Positions 18,205 to 27,900 of a DNA stretch of 64,000 nucleotides are shown here, piece after piece; within the stretch, counting starts at the first letter, position 1, and the number at the start of each line of letters is the position of its first letter. A model generated the notes under the pieces. It did not search any database, was not told where the DNA came from, and saw only the letters and a program-made list of their open reading frames with translations. A program made the translations under genes and the position numbers. Source of the stretch: Cellulomonas sp. PhB150 (GTDB lineage Bacteria > Actinomycetota > Actinomycetes > Actinomycetales > Cellulomonadaceae); assembly GCF_003755175.1 (NCBI RefSeq), contig NZ_RKHX01000001.1, positions 1,364,001 through 1,428,000 on the forward strand, in the 5' to 3' direction.

Positions 18205-19148
18205 GCCTTGCCCCCCTTGCCCTCGTCCGTGCCGCGCAGCACGCGCAGCTGGAGGGCGTTGATCACGACGAGCGCGAGCAGCACGATGACGGACAGCGCG
18301 GCCGCCATGCCGAGGTTGCGCTTGGACTCGAACGCGAGGTTGTAGACGAGCTGGACCACGGTCATCGTCGACCCGTCCGGTCCGCCCTTGGTCAGGATGT
18401 AGAACTGGTCGAACGCCAGCAGCGAGCCCGTGACGCACATGATCGTGGACAGCGCGAGCGACGGTCGCAGCAGCGGGAGCGTGATGCCCTTGAAGGTCTG
18501 CCAGCGGTTCGCGCCGTCGAGGCGGGCGGCCTCGTAGACCTCGCCCGGGATGCCCTGCAGCCCCACGAGCAGCAGCAGCATGTAGAAGCCGGCGAACCGC
18601 CAGACGATGAGGAACACGGTCGACCAGAGCGCGCCGGTCGGGGTCCCGAGGATGCTCACGTTGCCCTCGATCAGCCCGAGCTTCTCGAGCAGCGGCGTGA
18701 GCGGACCGACCTGCGGGGAGTACAGCGCGTAGAAGAGCAGCGACGCGGAGGCCAGGCCCAGTGCGGTCGGCAGGAGGAACGTGGTGCGCATGAAGGCGCG
18801 CCAGCGCGTCGACTCCTGGACCAGCATGGCCAGGCCGAGGCCGAGGCCGATGAGCAGCACGGTGGCGATCACCGTGTACTTGAGCGTGAAGCCGACGGCC
18901 GGCCAGAACATCCGCTGGTCGACGACGTCGGTGTAGTTGTCCGGCAGGTTGATCCCGCGGTTGCCGGCCAGCAGCGGCCAGTCCGACGCGGACATCCAGA
19001 ACACGAGGACGACCGGGATCACGAAGAACACGAGCACGAGTGCCGCGGTGGGGCTCGCGTACGCCCAGGCGCGCAGGCTGCGGGCGCGGTACCGCCGCTT
19101 GGGCGGGGTGACCGCCGTGGCGATCGACGGGGCTTGGGTCAGGGTCAT
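18201..19148 (-). CDS. Carbohydrate ABC transporter permease, MalF family
   Basis: First permease of the CUT1-type importer, 315 residues, with six membrane helices after a basic N-terminus (RRYRARSLR) and the EAA-loop motif GEVYEAARLDGANRWQTF. It ends GTDEGKGGKA, overlapping the MalG start by 4 nt. The start at 19148 follows CGGAGAC. It sits 80 bp after the binding-protein gene with a hairpin between them. The inferred cargo is beta-L-arabinobiose or a related arabinooligosaccharide, because the next gene is a cytoplasmic GH127. Confidence 0.92.
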   Translation of the reverse strand: MTLTQAPSIATAVTPPKRRYRARSLRAWAYASPTAALVLVFFVIPVVLVFWMSASDWPLLAGNRGINLPDNYTDVVDQRMFWPAVGFTLKYTVIATVLLIGLGLGLAMLVQESTRWRAFMRTTFLLPTALGLASASLLFYALYSPQVGPLTPLLEKLGLIEGNVSILGTPTGALWSTVFLIVWRFAGFYMLLLLVGLQGIPGEVYEAARLDGANRWQTFKGITLPLLRPSLALSTIMCVTGSLLAFDQFYILTKGGPDGSTMTVVQLVYNLAFESKRNLGMAAALSVIVLLALVVINALQLRVLRGTDEGKGGKA

Positions 19149-19189
19149 GAAGGTCTCCGGGCAGCAGCGACGGCGGGCACTGGCGGGGG

Positions 19190-19223
19190 CGGGTGGCGGC
19201 GCGCGATCACGCGCCGCCACCCG
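19190..19223 (-). terminator. Attenuating hairpin between binding-protein and permease genes
   Basis: Perfect 14-bp stem (CGGGTGGCGGCGCG / CGCGCCGCCACCCG) with a 6-nt loop, 6 bp after the binding-protein stop. It mirrors the arrangement in the ytfQ-like operon and probably sets a high binding protein to permease ratio. Confidence 0.7.
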
Positions 19224-19228
19224 GACCG

Positions 19229-20557
19229 CTACTGGCCCAGCGTCGCGGTGATCGCGTCGTTGTCCGCGTCGACGGTGTCGGTGCGGTCGAACGTCGCGTT
19301 GCGGATCAACGTGACCCACGGGCTGCCCGAGGCGTTGAACGCCTCGCTGAAGTTCGCCGCGACCGGCGTGCGGCCGTTCGGGATGACCGCGGTCGCCACG
19401 GAGGCGGTCGGGTCGTCCTTGGTGAACTCGTTGTCGAGCAGGGAGTTGCGCGAGACCACGTCGCCGGCCTTGGCCACGACGTTGAGCTGCGTGTCGTCGG
19501 ACAGCGACCACGCGAGGAAGTTCCACGCCTGGTCGACCTTCTTCGAGTCCTTCGAGACACCCATCGCGTCACCGCCGAGGAACGTCGACGTGCCGCCCTC
19601 GATGCCCGGGATCGGGCCGACGCCCACGTCGATGCCGGCCTCGATGGCCGCGGCGACCGCGGTGTTCGGGTACGGCATGACGCCGACGTTGCCGCCCGAG
19701 AACGGCGCCGTCCACGTGGCCCCGGTCTCCTCCTTCGAGCCCGCGCCCACGGCGCCCGACTCGTTGAGGTCCGCGAACGTGTTGTAGAGCGTCTTGGCGG
19801 AGTCGCTGTTCAGCAGCGACTCGGTGCCGTCCTCGCTGATGACCTCGTCACCAGCGGCCCAGATGCTCGGGAACCAGGTGAACACGAGGCAGCCGCCGCA
19901 GTTGCCGCCGTAGTAGGTGCCGGAGACGCCGTCCTTCTTCAGACCGGCCACCGCCTGCGCCTGCGTCTTGAACTCCTCGATCGTGGTCGGGCCCTTCTCG
20001 GGGTCCAGCCCGGCCTCCTTGTAGAGCGCCTTGTTCCAGACCATCACCGAGATGTCCTGGACGAACGGCAGCGTGTGCTCCTTGCCGTCGGTGTCTGTGC
20101 CCGCGTCGATGTGCCCCGAGGAGATGTCGTCCTTGAAGGGCAGCGCGTCGATCCGGTCGGTGACGTCGGTGAACAGGCCGTTCTCGACCCAGTAGGGCAC
20201 GCGGACCACGTCGCCGGCGAGCAGGTCGGGCAGCTCGCCGTTGGTGGCGGCGCCGCCGACCTTCCCCTCCATGTCGTCGTTCGGGATGATCTCGAGCTTC
20301 ACCTGGTTCTTGTGCGACGCGTTGTACGCGTCGACGAGCTGGGTCGCCTGGCGCTCCAGGGGTGCGCGGGTCCACATGCTCAGCGTGGTGCCGTCGTCGA
20401 CACCGTCGGCGCTCGCGCCGGGTGCCGCGGAGCCACTGCTCTCGTTCGACGACGGCTCGTCGCTGCTGCACGCAGCGAGTCCCGTCAGGGCGAGGGCGCC
20501 CATGGCTACTGTCGCGACCAGACGTGCGGGTCGTCGACGCAGGTAGAGCTTGGTCAT
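19229..20557 (-). CDS. Carbohydrate ABC transporter substrate-binding lipoprotein
   Basis: Cluster B (MalE-like, SBP_bac_1) solute-binding protein, 442 residues, that captures the oligosaccharide outside the membrane. The lipoprotein signal has lipobox LAAC (Cys about 30). Typical family segments are LSMWTRAPLERQATQLVDAYN at the mature N-terminus and MVWNKALYKEAGLDPEKGP in the middle. Its position at the head of an operon with two permeases and GH127 suggests binding of beta-L-arabinooligosaccharide. ATG at 20557 follows GAGAGGA. A divergently transcribed LacI regulator lies upstream, and the shared 196-bp gap contains candidate operators. Confidence 0.92.
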   Translation of the reverse strand: MTKLYLRRRPARLVATVAMGALALTGLAACSSDEPSSNESSGSAAPGASADGVDDGTTLSMWTRAPLERQATQLVDAYNASHKNQVKLEIIPNDDMEGKVGGAATNGELPDLLAGDVVRVPYWVENGLFTDVTDRIDALPFKDDISSGHIDAGTDTDGKEHTLPFVQDISVMVWNKALYKEAGLDPEKGPTTIEEFKTQAQAVAGLKKDGVSGTYYGGNCGGCLVFTWFPSIWAAGDEVISEDGTESLLNSDSAKTLYNTFADLNESGAVGAGSKEETGATWTAPFSGGNVGVMPYPNTAVAAAIEAGIDVGVGPIPGIEGGTSTFLGGDAMGVSKDSKKVDQAWNFLAWSLSDDTQLNVVAKAGDVVSRNSLLDNEFTKDDPTASVATAVIPNGRTPVAANFSEAFNASGSPWVTLIRNATFDRTDTVDADNDAITATLGQ

Positions 20558-20642
20558 CGGTCCTCTCCTCAGCAGTTCGACATTGATGCTGACGGTCGGC
20601 TCGCGGGCTGCGGCCGGGCACTTCTCTGTGCTCGCCCTTCGC

Positions 20643-20664
20643 GACTTTGACGAAAGTCACGAAA
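20643..20664. promoter_or_regulatory. Candidate LacI operator in divergent promoter region
   Basis: GACTTTGACGAAAGTC (20643-20658) is an inverted repeat with six matched outer bases on each side. It overlaps a direct repeat on the minus strand, TTTCGTGACTTTCGTC (20649-20664), with TTTCG at 9-bp spacing. It sits 86 bp before the binding-protein start and 90 bp before the divergent LacI gene, an ideal place for LacI control of both. Confidence 0.5.
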
Positions 20665-20753
20665 TGGTTTTCTGACCATAGGGCAGCCCGCCCGGCGACG
20701 TCAACCACCGTGTTGACCGTTGCATCGATCGTGCTGATGGGTAGGATCCAGGC

Positions 20754-21818
20754 ATGGATGAGGCGCAGGACGGCACGCCGTCCTCGGGGGGGCGTACGAA
20801 ACCTCCGAAGAACGGCTTTCAGAACAAGACGACGACGTTGTCCGACGTCGCGCGTCTCGCCGGCGTCTCTATCGCGACGGCCTCGAAGGCCCTCAACGGA
20901 CGCTCCCAGGTGCGCGCGGAGACGCGCGAGCGCGTGGTCGCCGCGGCGGAGCAGCTCTCGTTCTCGCCGAACAGCCTCGCGCGCAGCCTGCTGTCCGGCC
21001 GGTCCGGCACGGTCGGCCTGATCACGCACGACCTCGAGGGCCGGTTCTCGATCCCCACGCTCATGGGCGCGGAGGACGCGTTCGGCTCCGGCAAGGTCTC
21101 GGTGCTGCTGTGCGACGCCCGCGGCGACTCGATCCGCGAGCAGCACCACATCCAGGCGCTGCTCGGCCGGCGCGTCGACGGCCTCATCATCGTCGGCGCC
21201 CGCCCGGACCCGCGGCCCTCGCTGGGCGCGATGCCCGTGCCCGTCGTCTACGCCTACGCCCCGTCCGAGGACCCCGAGGACGTCTCGCTCGTCTGCGACA
21301 ACGTGGGGGGCGGCCGGCTGAGCGTCGAGCACCTGATCGCCTGCGGGCGTTCCCGCATCGCGATCATCACCGGCGACGCGAGCTACGGAGCGGCCAACGA
21401 CCGCGTCACCGGCGCGCAGCAGGCACTGTCCGAGGCGGGGCTCGAGATGGTCGGCGGGCAGGCGCTGTTCGGCGCGTGGACCGAGGAGTGGGGCCGCGGC
21501 GCGACCCGTTCGCTGCTCGCCCGGCACCCGGACCTCGACGCCATCCTGTGCGGCAGCGACCAGATCGCGCGCGGCGCGCTCGACGTGCTGCGCGAGCTCG
21601 GCAAGCAGGTCCCCACCGACGTCGCCGTGATGGGCCACGACAACTGGGAGATCCTGGCGACCAACGCCCGCCCGGCGCTGACGAGCATCGACATGAACCT
21701 CGAGGAGCTCGGCCGCCGTGCGGCCGCGAAGCTGTTCGAGGCCATGGAGGGCAACCCGTCGCACGGGGTCGAGATGGTGCCGTGCAAGCTCGCGCTCCGG
21801 GCGTCGACCGCGTCCTGA
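20754..21818 (+). CDS. LacI-family transcriptional regulator (divergent to arabinooligosaccharide operon)
   Basis: 354 residues: an N-terminal HTH (about 28-75; TLSDVARLAGVSIATASKALNGRSQVR) and a periplasmic-binding-like effector domain (about 85-350). The recognition helix IATASK differs from the lac-type SHQTVSR of the two other LacI proteins here, implying a different operator, possibly the TTTCG-containing repeat in its own promoter region. Divergence from the binding protein-permease-GH127 operon suggests it represses that operon, with an arabinooligosaccharide or arabinose as inducer. The first ATG at 20754 was kept; the HTH begins 28 residues later, so a shorter start is possible. Confidence 0.9.
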   Translation: MDEAQDGTPSSGGRTKPPKNGFQNKTTTLSDVARLAGVSIATASKALNGRSQVRAETRERVVAAAEQLSFSPNSLARSLLSGRSGTVGLITHDLEGRFSIPTLMGAEDAFGSGKVSVLLCDARGDSIREQHHIQALLGRRVDGLIIVGARPDPRPSLGAMPVPVVYAYAPSEDPEDVSLVCDNVGGGRLSVEHLIACGRSRIAIITGDASYGAANDRVTGAQQALSEAGLEMVGGQALFGAWTEEWGRGATRSLLARHPDLDAILCGSDQIARGALDVLRELGKQVPTDVAVMGHDNWEILATNARPALTSIDMNLEELGRRAAAKLFEAMEGNPSHGVEMVPCKLALRASTAS

Positions 21819-22982
21819 CTACCGCGGCACCCGGAACGGCCGTGCGAAGTCGCGCAGCTCCCGGGCGTAGGCCTCGGGCTGCTCGAACGGCGCGAAGTGG
21901 CCGCCCTGCGGCGGCTCGGTCCAGCGCACGACGTTCGCGGTGCGCTCGCCCCACGCCCGCGGCGGGCGCACGACGTCGCCGCCGAAGATCGAGAACCCGG
22001 ACGGCACCTCCACGCGGCGGGCGAGCTGCGCCGGGTCGATCGCGGCGTTCGCGCTGTACATCCGCATGGACGAGCCGATGGTCCCCGCGAGCCAGTACTG
22101 CGTGACGTCGGCGAGGATCTCGTCCTTGGTGAACGCGCGCTCGACGTCCCCGCCGCAGTCGCTCCAGGAACGCAGCTTCTCGACGATCCAGGCGGCCAGC
22201 CCCACGGGCGAGTCGGTCAGCCCGAACGCGGCGGTCTGCGGCTTGGTCCGCTGGATCGCCCCGTAGGCGCCCTCGGTCGCTCCCCATGCGGCCACCTCCG
22301 CGAACCACGCCCGCTCCTCGGGCGTGAGCGAAGCGGGGTCACCGCTGAACACCGGTAGCCCCGCGTCCGTCCGGTGCACGGCCAGAACCCGGTCCGGGTG
22401 GTCGAGCGCGAGGTAGCGGCTCACGTGGCTGCCGAGGTCGCCGCCCGCGGCCACGAACCGGTCGTGGCCGAGCGCCGTCATGAGCTCGGCCCACAGCCCT
22501 GCGACGGCGATCGAGTCGAGCGGCAGCCCGGCGGGCGCGTCCGACCAGCCGAAGCCCGGCAGGTCCGGGACGACGACGTCGAACGCGTCGGCCGGGTCGC
22601 CGCCGTGCGCGCCCGGGTCCGCGAGCAGGCCGACCACCTTCTGGTAGCGCCAGGACGAGTCGGGCCAGCCGTGGCTCAGCACGATCGGCAGCGGGTCCGG
22701 GCCGGTCCCCCGCGCGTGCACCACGTGGATGCCCAGGCCGCCGACCTCGACACGCAGGCGCGGGTGCCGCCAGAGCGCCGCCTCCTGGGCGGGCCAGTCG
22801 AACTCGTCGGCCCAGTAGGCGACGAGCTCGCGCAGGTAGTCGACGTCCGTGCCGAGCGACCAGCCCGCGTCCGCGGGGGCGTCCGGCCAGCGCGTCGCCC
22901 GGAGGCGGCGACGCAGGTCGTCGAGCGCCGCTGCCTCGTCGCGCGCTGGGAACGGCTCGATGCGGGCGGGCACATCCGTCAT
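21819..22982 (-). CDS. Epoxide hydrolase-like alpha/beta hydrolase
   Basis: 387 residues with the N-terminal EHN domain of microsomal-type epoxide hydrolases (about 5-115) followed by an alpha/beta hydrolase fold. The oxyanion-hole motif SHGWPDSSW, the nucleophile Asp in AAGGDLGSHVS and the catalytic His in GGHFAPFEQPE are present, and the conserved tyrosines of the lid may include Y in MRMYSANAA. The natural substrate is unknown. Its stop codon directly abuts the stop of the LacI gene on the other strand (no gap), and it starts 20 bp after another LacI gene on its own strand, so it may be cotranscribed with that gene. No functional link to arabinose metabolism is evident. Confidence 0.85.
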   Translation of the reverse strand: MTDVPARIEPFPARDEAAALDDLRRRLRATRWPDAPADAGWSLGTDVDYLRELVAYWADEFDWPAQEAALWRHPRLRVEVGGLGIHVVHARGTGPDPLPIVLSHGWPDSSWRYQKVVGLLADPGAHGGDPADAFDVVVPDLPGFGWSDAPAGLPLDSIAVAGLWAELMTALGHDRFVAAGGDLGSHVSRYLALDHPDRVLAVHRTDAGLPVFSGDPASLTPEERAWFAEVAAWGATEGAYGAIQRTKPQTAAFGLTDSPVGLAAWIVEKLRSWSDCGGDVERAFTKDEILADVTQYWLAGTIGSSMRMYSANAAIDPAQLARRVEVPSGFSIFGGDVVRPPRAWGERTANVVRWTEPPQGGHFAPFEQPEAYARELRDFARPFRVPR

Positions 22983-23002
22983 GCCCGCCACCCTAGGCCG
23001 GG

Positions 23003-24016
23003 CTACCGACGCGAGCTGGCCCGGACGACGAGCTGCGGCTCGACCGTGCGCCGCACCAGCTGCCGCCCGGCGTACGCCGCCCGGAACGACTCCGTGGCGA
23101 GCCGTCCCAGCGCGCCGAAGTCCTGCCGGACGGTGGTCAGCGGGGGCATGTAGTGCGCCGCGCCGGACTCGTCGTCGAAGCCGACCACGGCGACGTCGTC
23201 GGGCACCCGGACGCCGGCCTCCCAGAACGCGTGCAGGAGGCCGAGCGCGAGCTGGTCGTTCGCGGCGAAGATCGCGGGCGGCAGGCCGGTGCGCAGGAGG
23301 CTGCGGCCGACCTCGTGGCCGTCGGCGGCGGTCCAGCCGGTGACGACGGGCGGCCGCGTCGGGACGCCGGCTGCGCGGCACTCGTCGGCCCAGCCCGCCA
23401 GTCGGTCCTGGGCGTCGAACCAGTCCTGCGGGCCGGCCACGTGCAGCACGGAGGCGTGCCCGGCGGCGAACAGGTGGCGGGTGGCCAGGCGAGCGCCGTG
23501 GCGCTGGTCGACGCCCACGGCGTGCAGGTTGCGGCCCGCGGGCACGTCGGCGGCCGACGAGACCATCACGACCGGTACGGGCGAGTCGACCTCCGCGAGC
23601 GCTGCCGCGATCTCGACGGTCGGTGCGACGACGGCCACGCCGTCCACCCCCTGCGCGAGGAAGTGCTCGAGCACGTCGCGCATGGTCGCGGCGTCGAACT
23701 GGCGCACCGTCGAGACGGCGACGTACCAGCCGGCCAACCGGGCGGCCTCCTCGAGACCGACGAGCGTGCTCGTCGGTCCGTGCAGGGCCGTCGCCGGGGT
23801 GACCACTCCGAGAGTCTCCGTGCGGCGGGTGACCAGCGCGCGCGCCGCGCTGTTGCGGCGGTAGCCGAGCGCGGCGACGGCCTCGACCACGCGGTCGCGC
23901 GTCTCGGGCCGCACGCTCGGGTGCCCGTTGAGCACCCGCGAGACGGTCTGGTGCGAGACGCCGGCGCGCAGCGCCACGTCGCTCATCGCGGGCGCCCGCT
24001 CGGCGGTGCTGGTCAT
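23003..24016 (-). CDS. LacI-family regulator, paralogue A
   Basis: 337 residues, HTH at about 11-58 (MSDVALRAGVSHQTVSRVLNGHPSVR) plus a type I periplasmic-binding domain. Most of the sequence aligns almost residue for residue with the LacI protein at 34734-35738 (shared TLGVVTPATALHGPTSTLVG, LHVAGPQDWFDAQDRLAGW, FAANDQLALGL), so the two are recent paralogues flanking the GH121-like and GH43 genes. The YQ/HQ...R recognition type is known to prefer TGTGAGC half-sites, which matches the lac-type operators before ytfQ and araB. ATG at 24016 follows AGGGGG. Confidence 0.92.
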   Translation of the reverse strand: MTSTAERAPAMSDVALRAGVSHQTVSRVLNGHPSVRPETRDRVVEAVAALGYRRNSAARALVTRRTETLGVVTPATALHGPTSTLVGLEEAARLAGWYVAVSTVRQFDAATMRDVLEHFLAQGVDGVAVVAPTVEIAAALAEVDSPVPVVMVSSAADVPAGRNLHAVGVDQRHGARLATRHLFAAGHASVLHVAGPQDWFDAQDRLAGWADECRAAGVPTRPPVVTGWTAADGHEVGRSLLRTGLPPAIFAANDQLALGLLHAFWEAGVRVPDDVAVVGFDDESGAAHYMPPLTTVRQDFGALGRLATESFRAAYAGRQLVRRTVEPQLVVRASSRR

Positions 24017-24059
24017 GCGGTCCCCCTGGTGGTCGCTGGCAGGTCATCAGATGCCGCGA

Positions 24060-24089
24060 GTCCGGAGCCGGCTGCCACCAGCTCCGGAC
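24060..24089 (-). terminator. Hairpin downstream of GH43 gene
   Basis: 9-bp perfect stem (GTCCGGAGC / GCTCCGGAC) with a 12-nt loop, 28 bp after the GH43 stop and before the LacI paralogue A start. It is a weak terminator or attenuator. Confidence 0.55.
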
Positions 24090-24116
24090 CCGCGGCCCTC
24101 GTTCAGCGCTCGGGCG

Positions 24117-24920
24117 TCAGCGCTTGACCGTCACGCTGGAGGACGTGACCACCTTCGTCGTGTAGCCCGAGCGCTTGCCCGTCACCGTGACGGTGACCTT
24201 CTTGCCCTTGTCCGCGGCGCGGACCTTGTAGGACGTGCCCGTCGCACCCGGGACGGCCTTCCCGCCGACCGACCAGCGGACCTGGACCGTCGTCGGGGTC
24301 GGCGACCACGACCCGACCTTGACCTTGAGGGTCTTGCCGGCCTTCGCCGTCCCGCTGATCACCGGCTTGGGGGCCACGAACGACCCCGCGGCGACCTTGG
24401 CGGACCGCGCCGACGACACCCACGCCGTCGTGACGTACCCCGTGGCCGACGCGCGTGCCTGGGCCTGCACGCGCTTGCCGACGTCGGCGGCACGGACCGT
24501 GAACGACGTGGCCGTCGCTCCCGCGACGACCTTCCCGTCCACGAGCCAGCGGTAGGCGAGCTTGGCACCCGACGGCCACCCCGTGGCCGACGCCGTCAGC
24601 TTCGCGCCGACCTTCGCCGTCCCCGCGAGACCGACCTTGCCGACGGCCAGCGCACCGGGTCCCACCGGTCCGACGGCGGCCGACCCGACCGAGGCGCCGA
24701 CGAGACCGTCGCCGAAGCCGGACACGCGGACGGTGATCGCCGCGCCGAGGTGGGCGGCGGTCAGCTTCAGCGTGCGGCCGGTGGCACCGGCGATCGCGGC
24801 ACCGTCGGCGGACCACTGGTAGGCGATCCGCGTCTCGGCGGGCGTCCACCCGGCGGCCGTGGCGGTCAGCACGCTGCCGACCTTCGCGGCTCCCGTGACC
24901 GTCACGGTCCCCGGCACGAC
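24117..24920 (-). repeat. C-terminal tandem-repeat cassette of GH43 protein (copy 1)
   Basis: About 270 codons encoding three tandem beta-sandwich repeats of the pattern GTAKxGxxLxxxxxxW...YxWxxxGxxVxGAT...VRAADxGKxVxxxxxGxxxGY. They closely match the end of the GH121-like protein (28331-29140), including the shared run WSPTPTTVQVRWSVGGK. The similarity is also high at the DNA level. Confidence 0.85.
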
Positions 24921-27900
24921 GAGCCCGGGGGCCGGCGTGCAGTCGGGCACCGGGAACGCGAACGCGTAGGTGACCGCACGGCTCGCACCGTCGAAGGTGT
25001 ACCCGGCCTCGGGCCGCGCGACGACGGAGACCGTCGCGCCCGCGTCGACCGCCACGGAGCCCGTGACGACCTCGCCGTCGACCGTGTAGCGCACGCCGGT
25101 GACCGCCGGGACGGTCAGTCCGCCGTCGACGACCTCCCCGGCGACGCACGACGCGGGCGTCGCGACCGGCGCCACGGGGGCGACGACGACGTCCTCGACG
25201 GGGCAGTCGGGGGCGACGAACGTGTGCGACCACGTGCTCGTCGCGCCGTCCTCGAGGGAGTACCCGTCGGCCGCCTCGGCGGTCAGCGTCACCTGCGCGT
25301 CAGGGGCGACCTCGACGGTCCCCGTGACGACCTCACCGTCGAGCCGGTAGACGACGCCCTCGACCTCGGGCACCGTGATCGACGCCTGCTCGGGCGAGCC
25401 GGCGGTGCAGACCGTCGCGTCGGTGAACGTCGGCGCGAGCGGCACGACTCCCCCGACCACCGGGTCGGCCGCGACGACCTGCAGCTCGCGGATGCCGATC
25501 GAGCCACCGGCCTCGGCCTGCCCCCACGACTGGGCGAGGACGCGCAGCGCACGGGTGGTGACCGGCGCGAAGTGCACCGGGACGTAGGCGTTGCGGGTCC
25601 GGGCGTAGGTGCTGCCCTCGTCGAGCGTGACCTCGCGCCACGTGGTGCCGTCGGCGTCGAGGTACTGCACCACCCAGCTGGCGGGGGCGATGAGGCCCGC
25701 GTTCGCCGAGTCGTCGGAGTCCTGGTCCCACCAGACCCCGACCGTGTCGGCCGTGACGTCGAACGCCCAGGTCAGGCGGGCCCACTGCTCGCCCACCTGC
25801 GGCCAGGTCCCCCAGCCGGCGCCGATCGCGCCCGCGTCGGTGCCGAGCACGGCACCCGTGCCGTCGTTGATCCCCTTGGCGGGTGCCCAGCCGGACGCGA
25901 AGGACGTCGTCGGCGTGGCGTACGGCGCGAGGTTGCCGGTGAGTGCGGCACCCGAGCCGAGCGGGATCTGCACCGAGCCGGTCGTCGCGTTGCCTGCGAC
26001 GTCCAGCACCCGGTAGACGAACAGGTGCGGCAGGGCGTCGGGCGCGGGGACGGCCGTGCCCGCCGCGACCGTCGTCCAGGTCGGGTCGCTGTCGAACCGG
26101 TACTGGATCGAACCGACACCCGAGAGCGCGTCCGACGCGGTGACGGCGACGGAGCGCGCCTCCGCGTCGAGCTGCGCCTGCGCGGTCGGGGCGACCTTGT
26201 CGATCTTGACCGTGCGGGTGACGTCCGCGGAGGTGTTGCCCGCCGCGTCCTGCGCCTTGCCGCGCAGGGTCGTCGACCCCGAGGCCGAGACCGTGACGTC
26301 CTTGAAGCGGACGTCGGGCGTCGCCACCCAGGCGGCATCCCCGACCTGGGTCGAGATCGTGGTGCGGTAGTCGACCGCGTCGTCGGCGGCCACGCGGGCC
26401 ACCACGTTGGTGGAGTACCAGCCGTCGCCGCCCTGCGTGCCGGAGAGCGCGATCGAGACCGCGGGGGCCGCGGTGTCGGCCGGCGGGGTGGTCGTCGCGT
26501 CGTCGTCGACCGTGACGGTCGCGGTGACGTAGCCCGACGAGTAGCCGAGCGCCCGGCCCTCCACCTCGAACGTGCCCTCGTCCGCGTACGACGAGGCGGC
26601 GACGGGACGCCACGTGACGGGCGCCCACAGGGACTGGCCGTCGACGGTGACGCGGACGGCCTGCGGCAGCGCCGGGGCGACACCGGGCTTCGTGGCGACC
26701 GCGACGGGCGCGTAGCTCGTCGGGACGACGCCGTAGACCTCCCACTCGGAGACCGAGACGGAGTGGTAGTACGCGCCCTCGGCCCGGCCCGTGAACGTGG
26801 CCCGCAGCGCGGTCGTGGTGACCGGCGTGAAGGTCACGGTGTTCCACGCGTTGACCGAGGTCGGGTACGTCGCGCCCTGCACGGGCTGCCAGTCGCCGGC
26901 CGCGTCGAGGTACTCGAGCTTCCACGAGGCGGGCGGGCGGATCCAGTTGCCGTCCTGGTGGAACTGGATGCCGACCGAGCCGGTCCGCACCGGCGCGTCC
27001 CACTGGTAGGAGACCCAGTCGGACTCGATCGTGCTCGTCGTGCCGTGGTAGTTGCCCCACTGGTCCGGCGGCAGGAGCGCGGTGGTCGCGCGGCCGTCGT
27101 TGAGGGCACCGAGGCGCATGGGCGGCTGCTCGGTGAAGGAGGCCGCCGGCGTCGCCTCACGGGCCACGTTCGTGGTCAGCCAGAAGCGCGGGTCGTCGGC
27201 GCGGGTGGGCGTGACCGGCAGGATCGTGTCGCCGTCCCAGCTCACCTCGTCGATCGCGACCGAGCGGCGGAAGTGGCCACCGTTCACAGCGTCCTTGGTG
27301 TGGTACGTGATGTACCACTGGCCCTCGTGCTCGAGCATCGAGGGGTGCACGGTCGTCGCCGACGTGCCGCCCAGGATGATGCCCTTGTAGGTCCAGGGGC
27401 CGGTCGGGCTGGTCGCCGTCGCGTACCCGATGCACGCCTGGTAGTTCGACGGGGTGCACGCGCTCCCGCCCTGCTTCCAGTCGTAGAGCATGTAGTAGGT
27501 GCTGTTCCGCTTGAACACCCACGGCGCCTCGTAGAAGCCCGTCAGGCCGCTCAGGGTCGTGATCGAGCCGGTCGTGGCCGTGAGCGAGGGCGCGAGGCTG
27601 ATCACGCGCGCGACGCTCCACGAGCCCCAGTACAGGTAGCCCTTGCCGTCGCTGTCGACGAAGACGTGCGGGTCGATGACCTCCTGGCCGTTCGCGCTCG
27701 TGCCGAACACGTCGGTCCAGGTGAGCAGCGGCTTGCCGATCGCGTCCGTCCACGGACCCACCGGGCTGTCGGAGACCGCCACGCCGACGGCCATGGCGTT
27801 GGGCACCGTCGTGTCGTCGGACTGCACCGGCACGTACCAGTAGAACTTGCCGTCCGGGCCCTCGACCGTCTGGCCGGCGTAGGCGTTGTCGCCGGTCGCC

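Noticed and set aside
20643..20658. Intrinsic terminator in the SBP-LacI intergenic region
   Set aside because: The GACTTT/AAAGTC repeat is short and AT-rich, and lies upstream of both genes, so an operator role fits better than termination.
21819..24047. 742-codon version of the epoxide hydrolase-like protein
   Set aside because: The N-terminal half is a frame-shifted reading of the LacI gene; the real start at 22982 begins the EHN domain.
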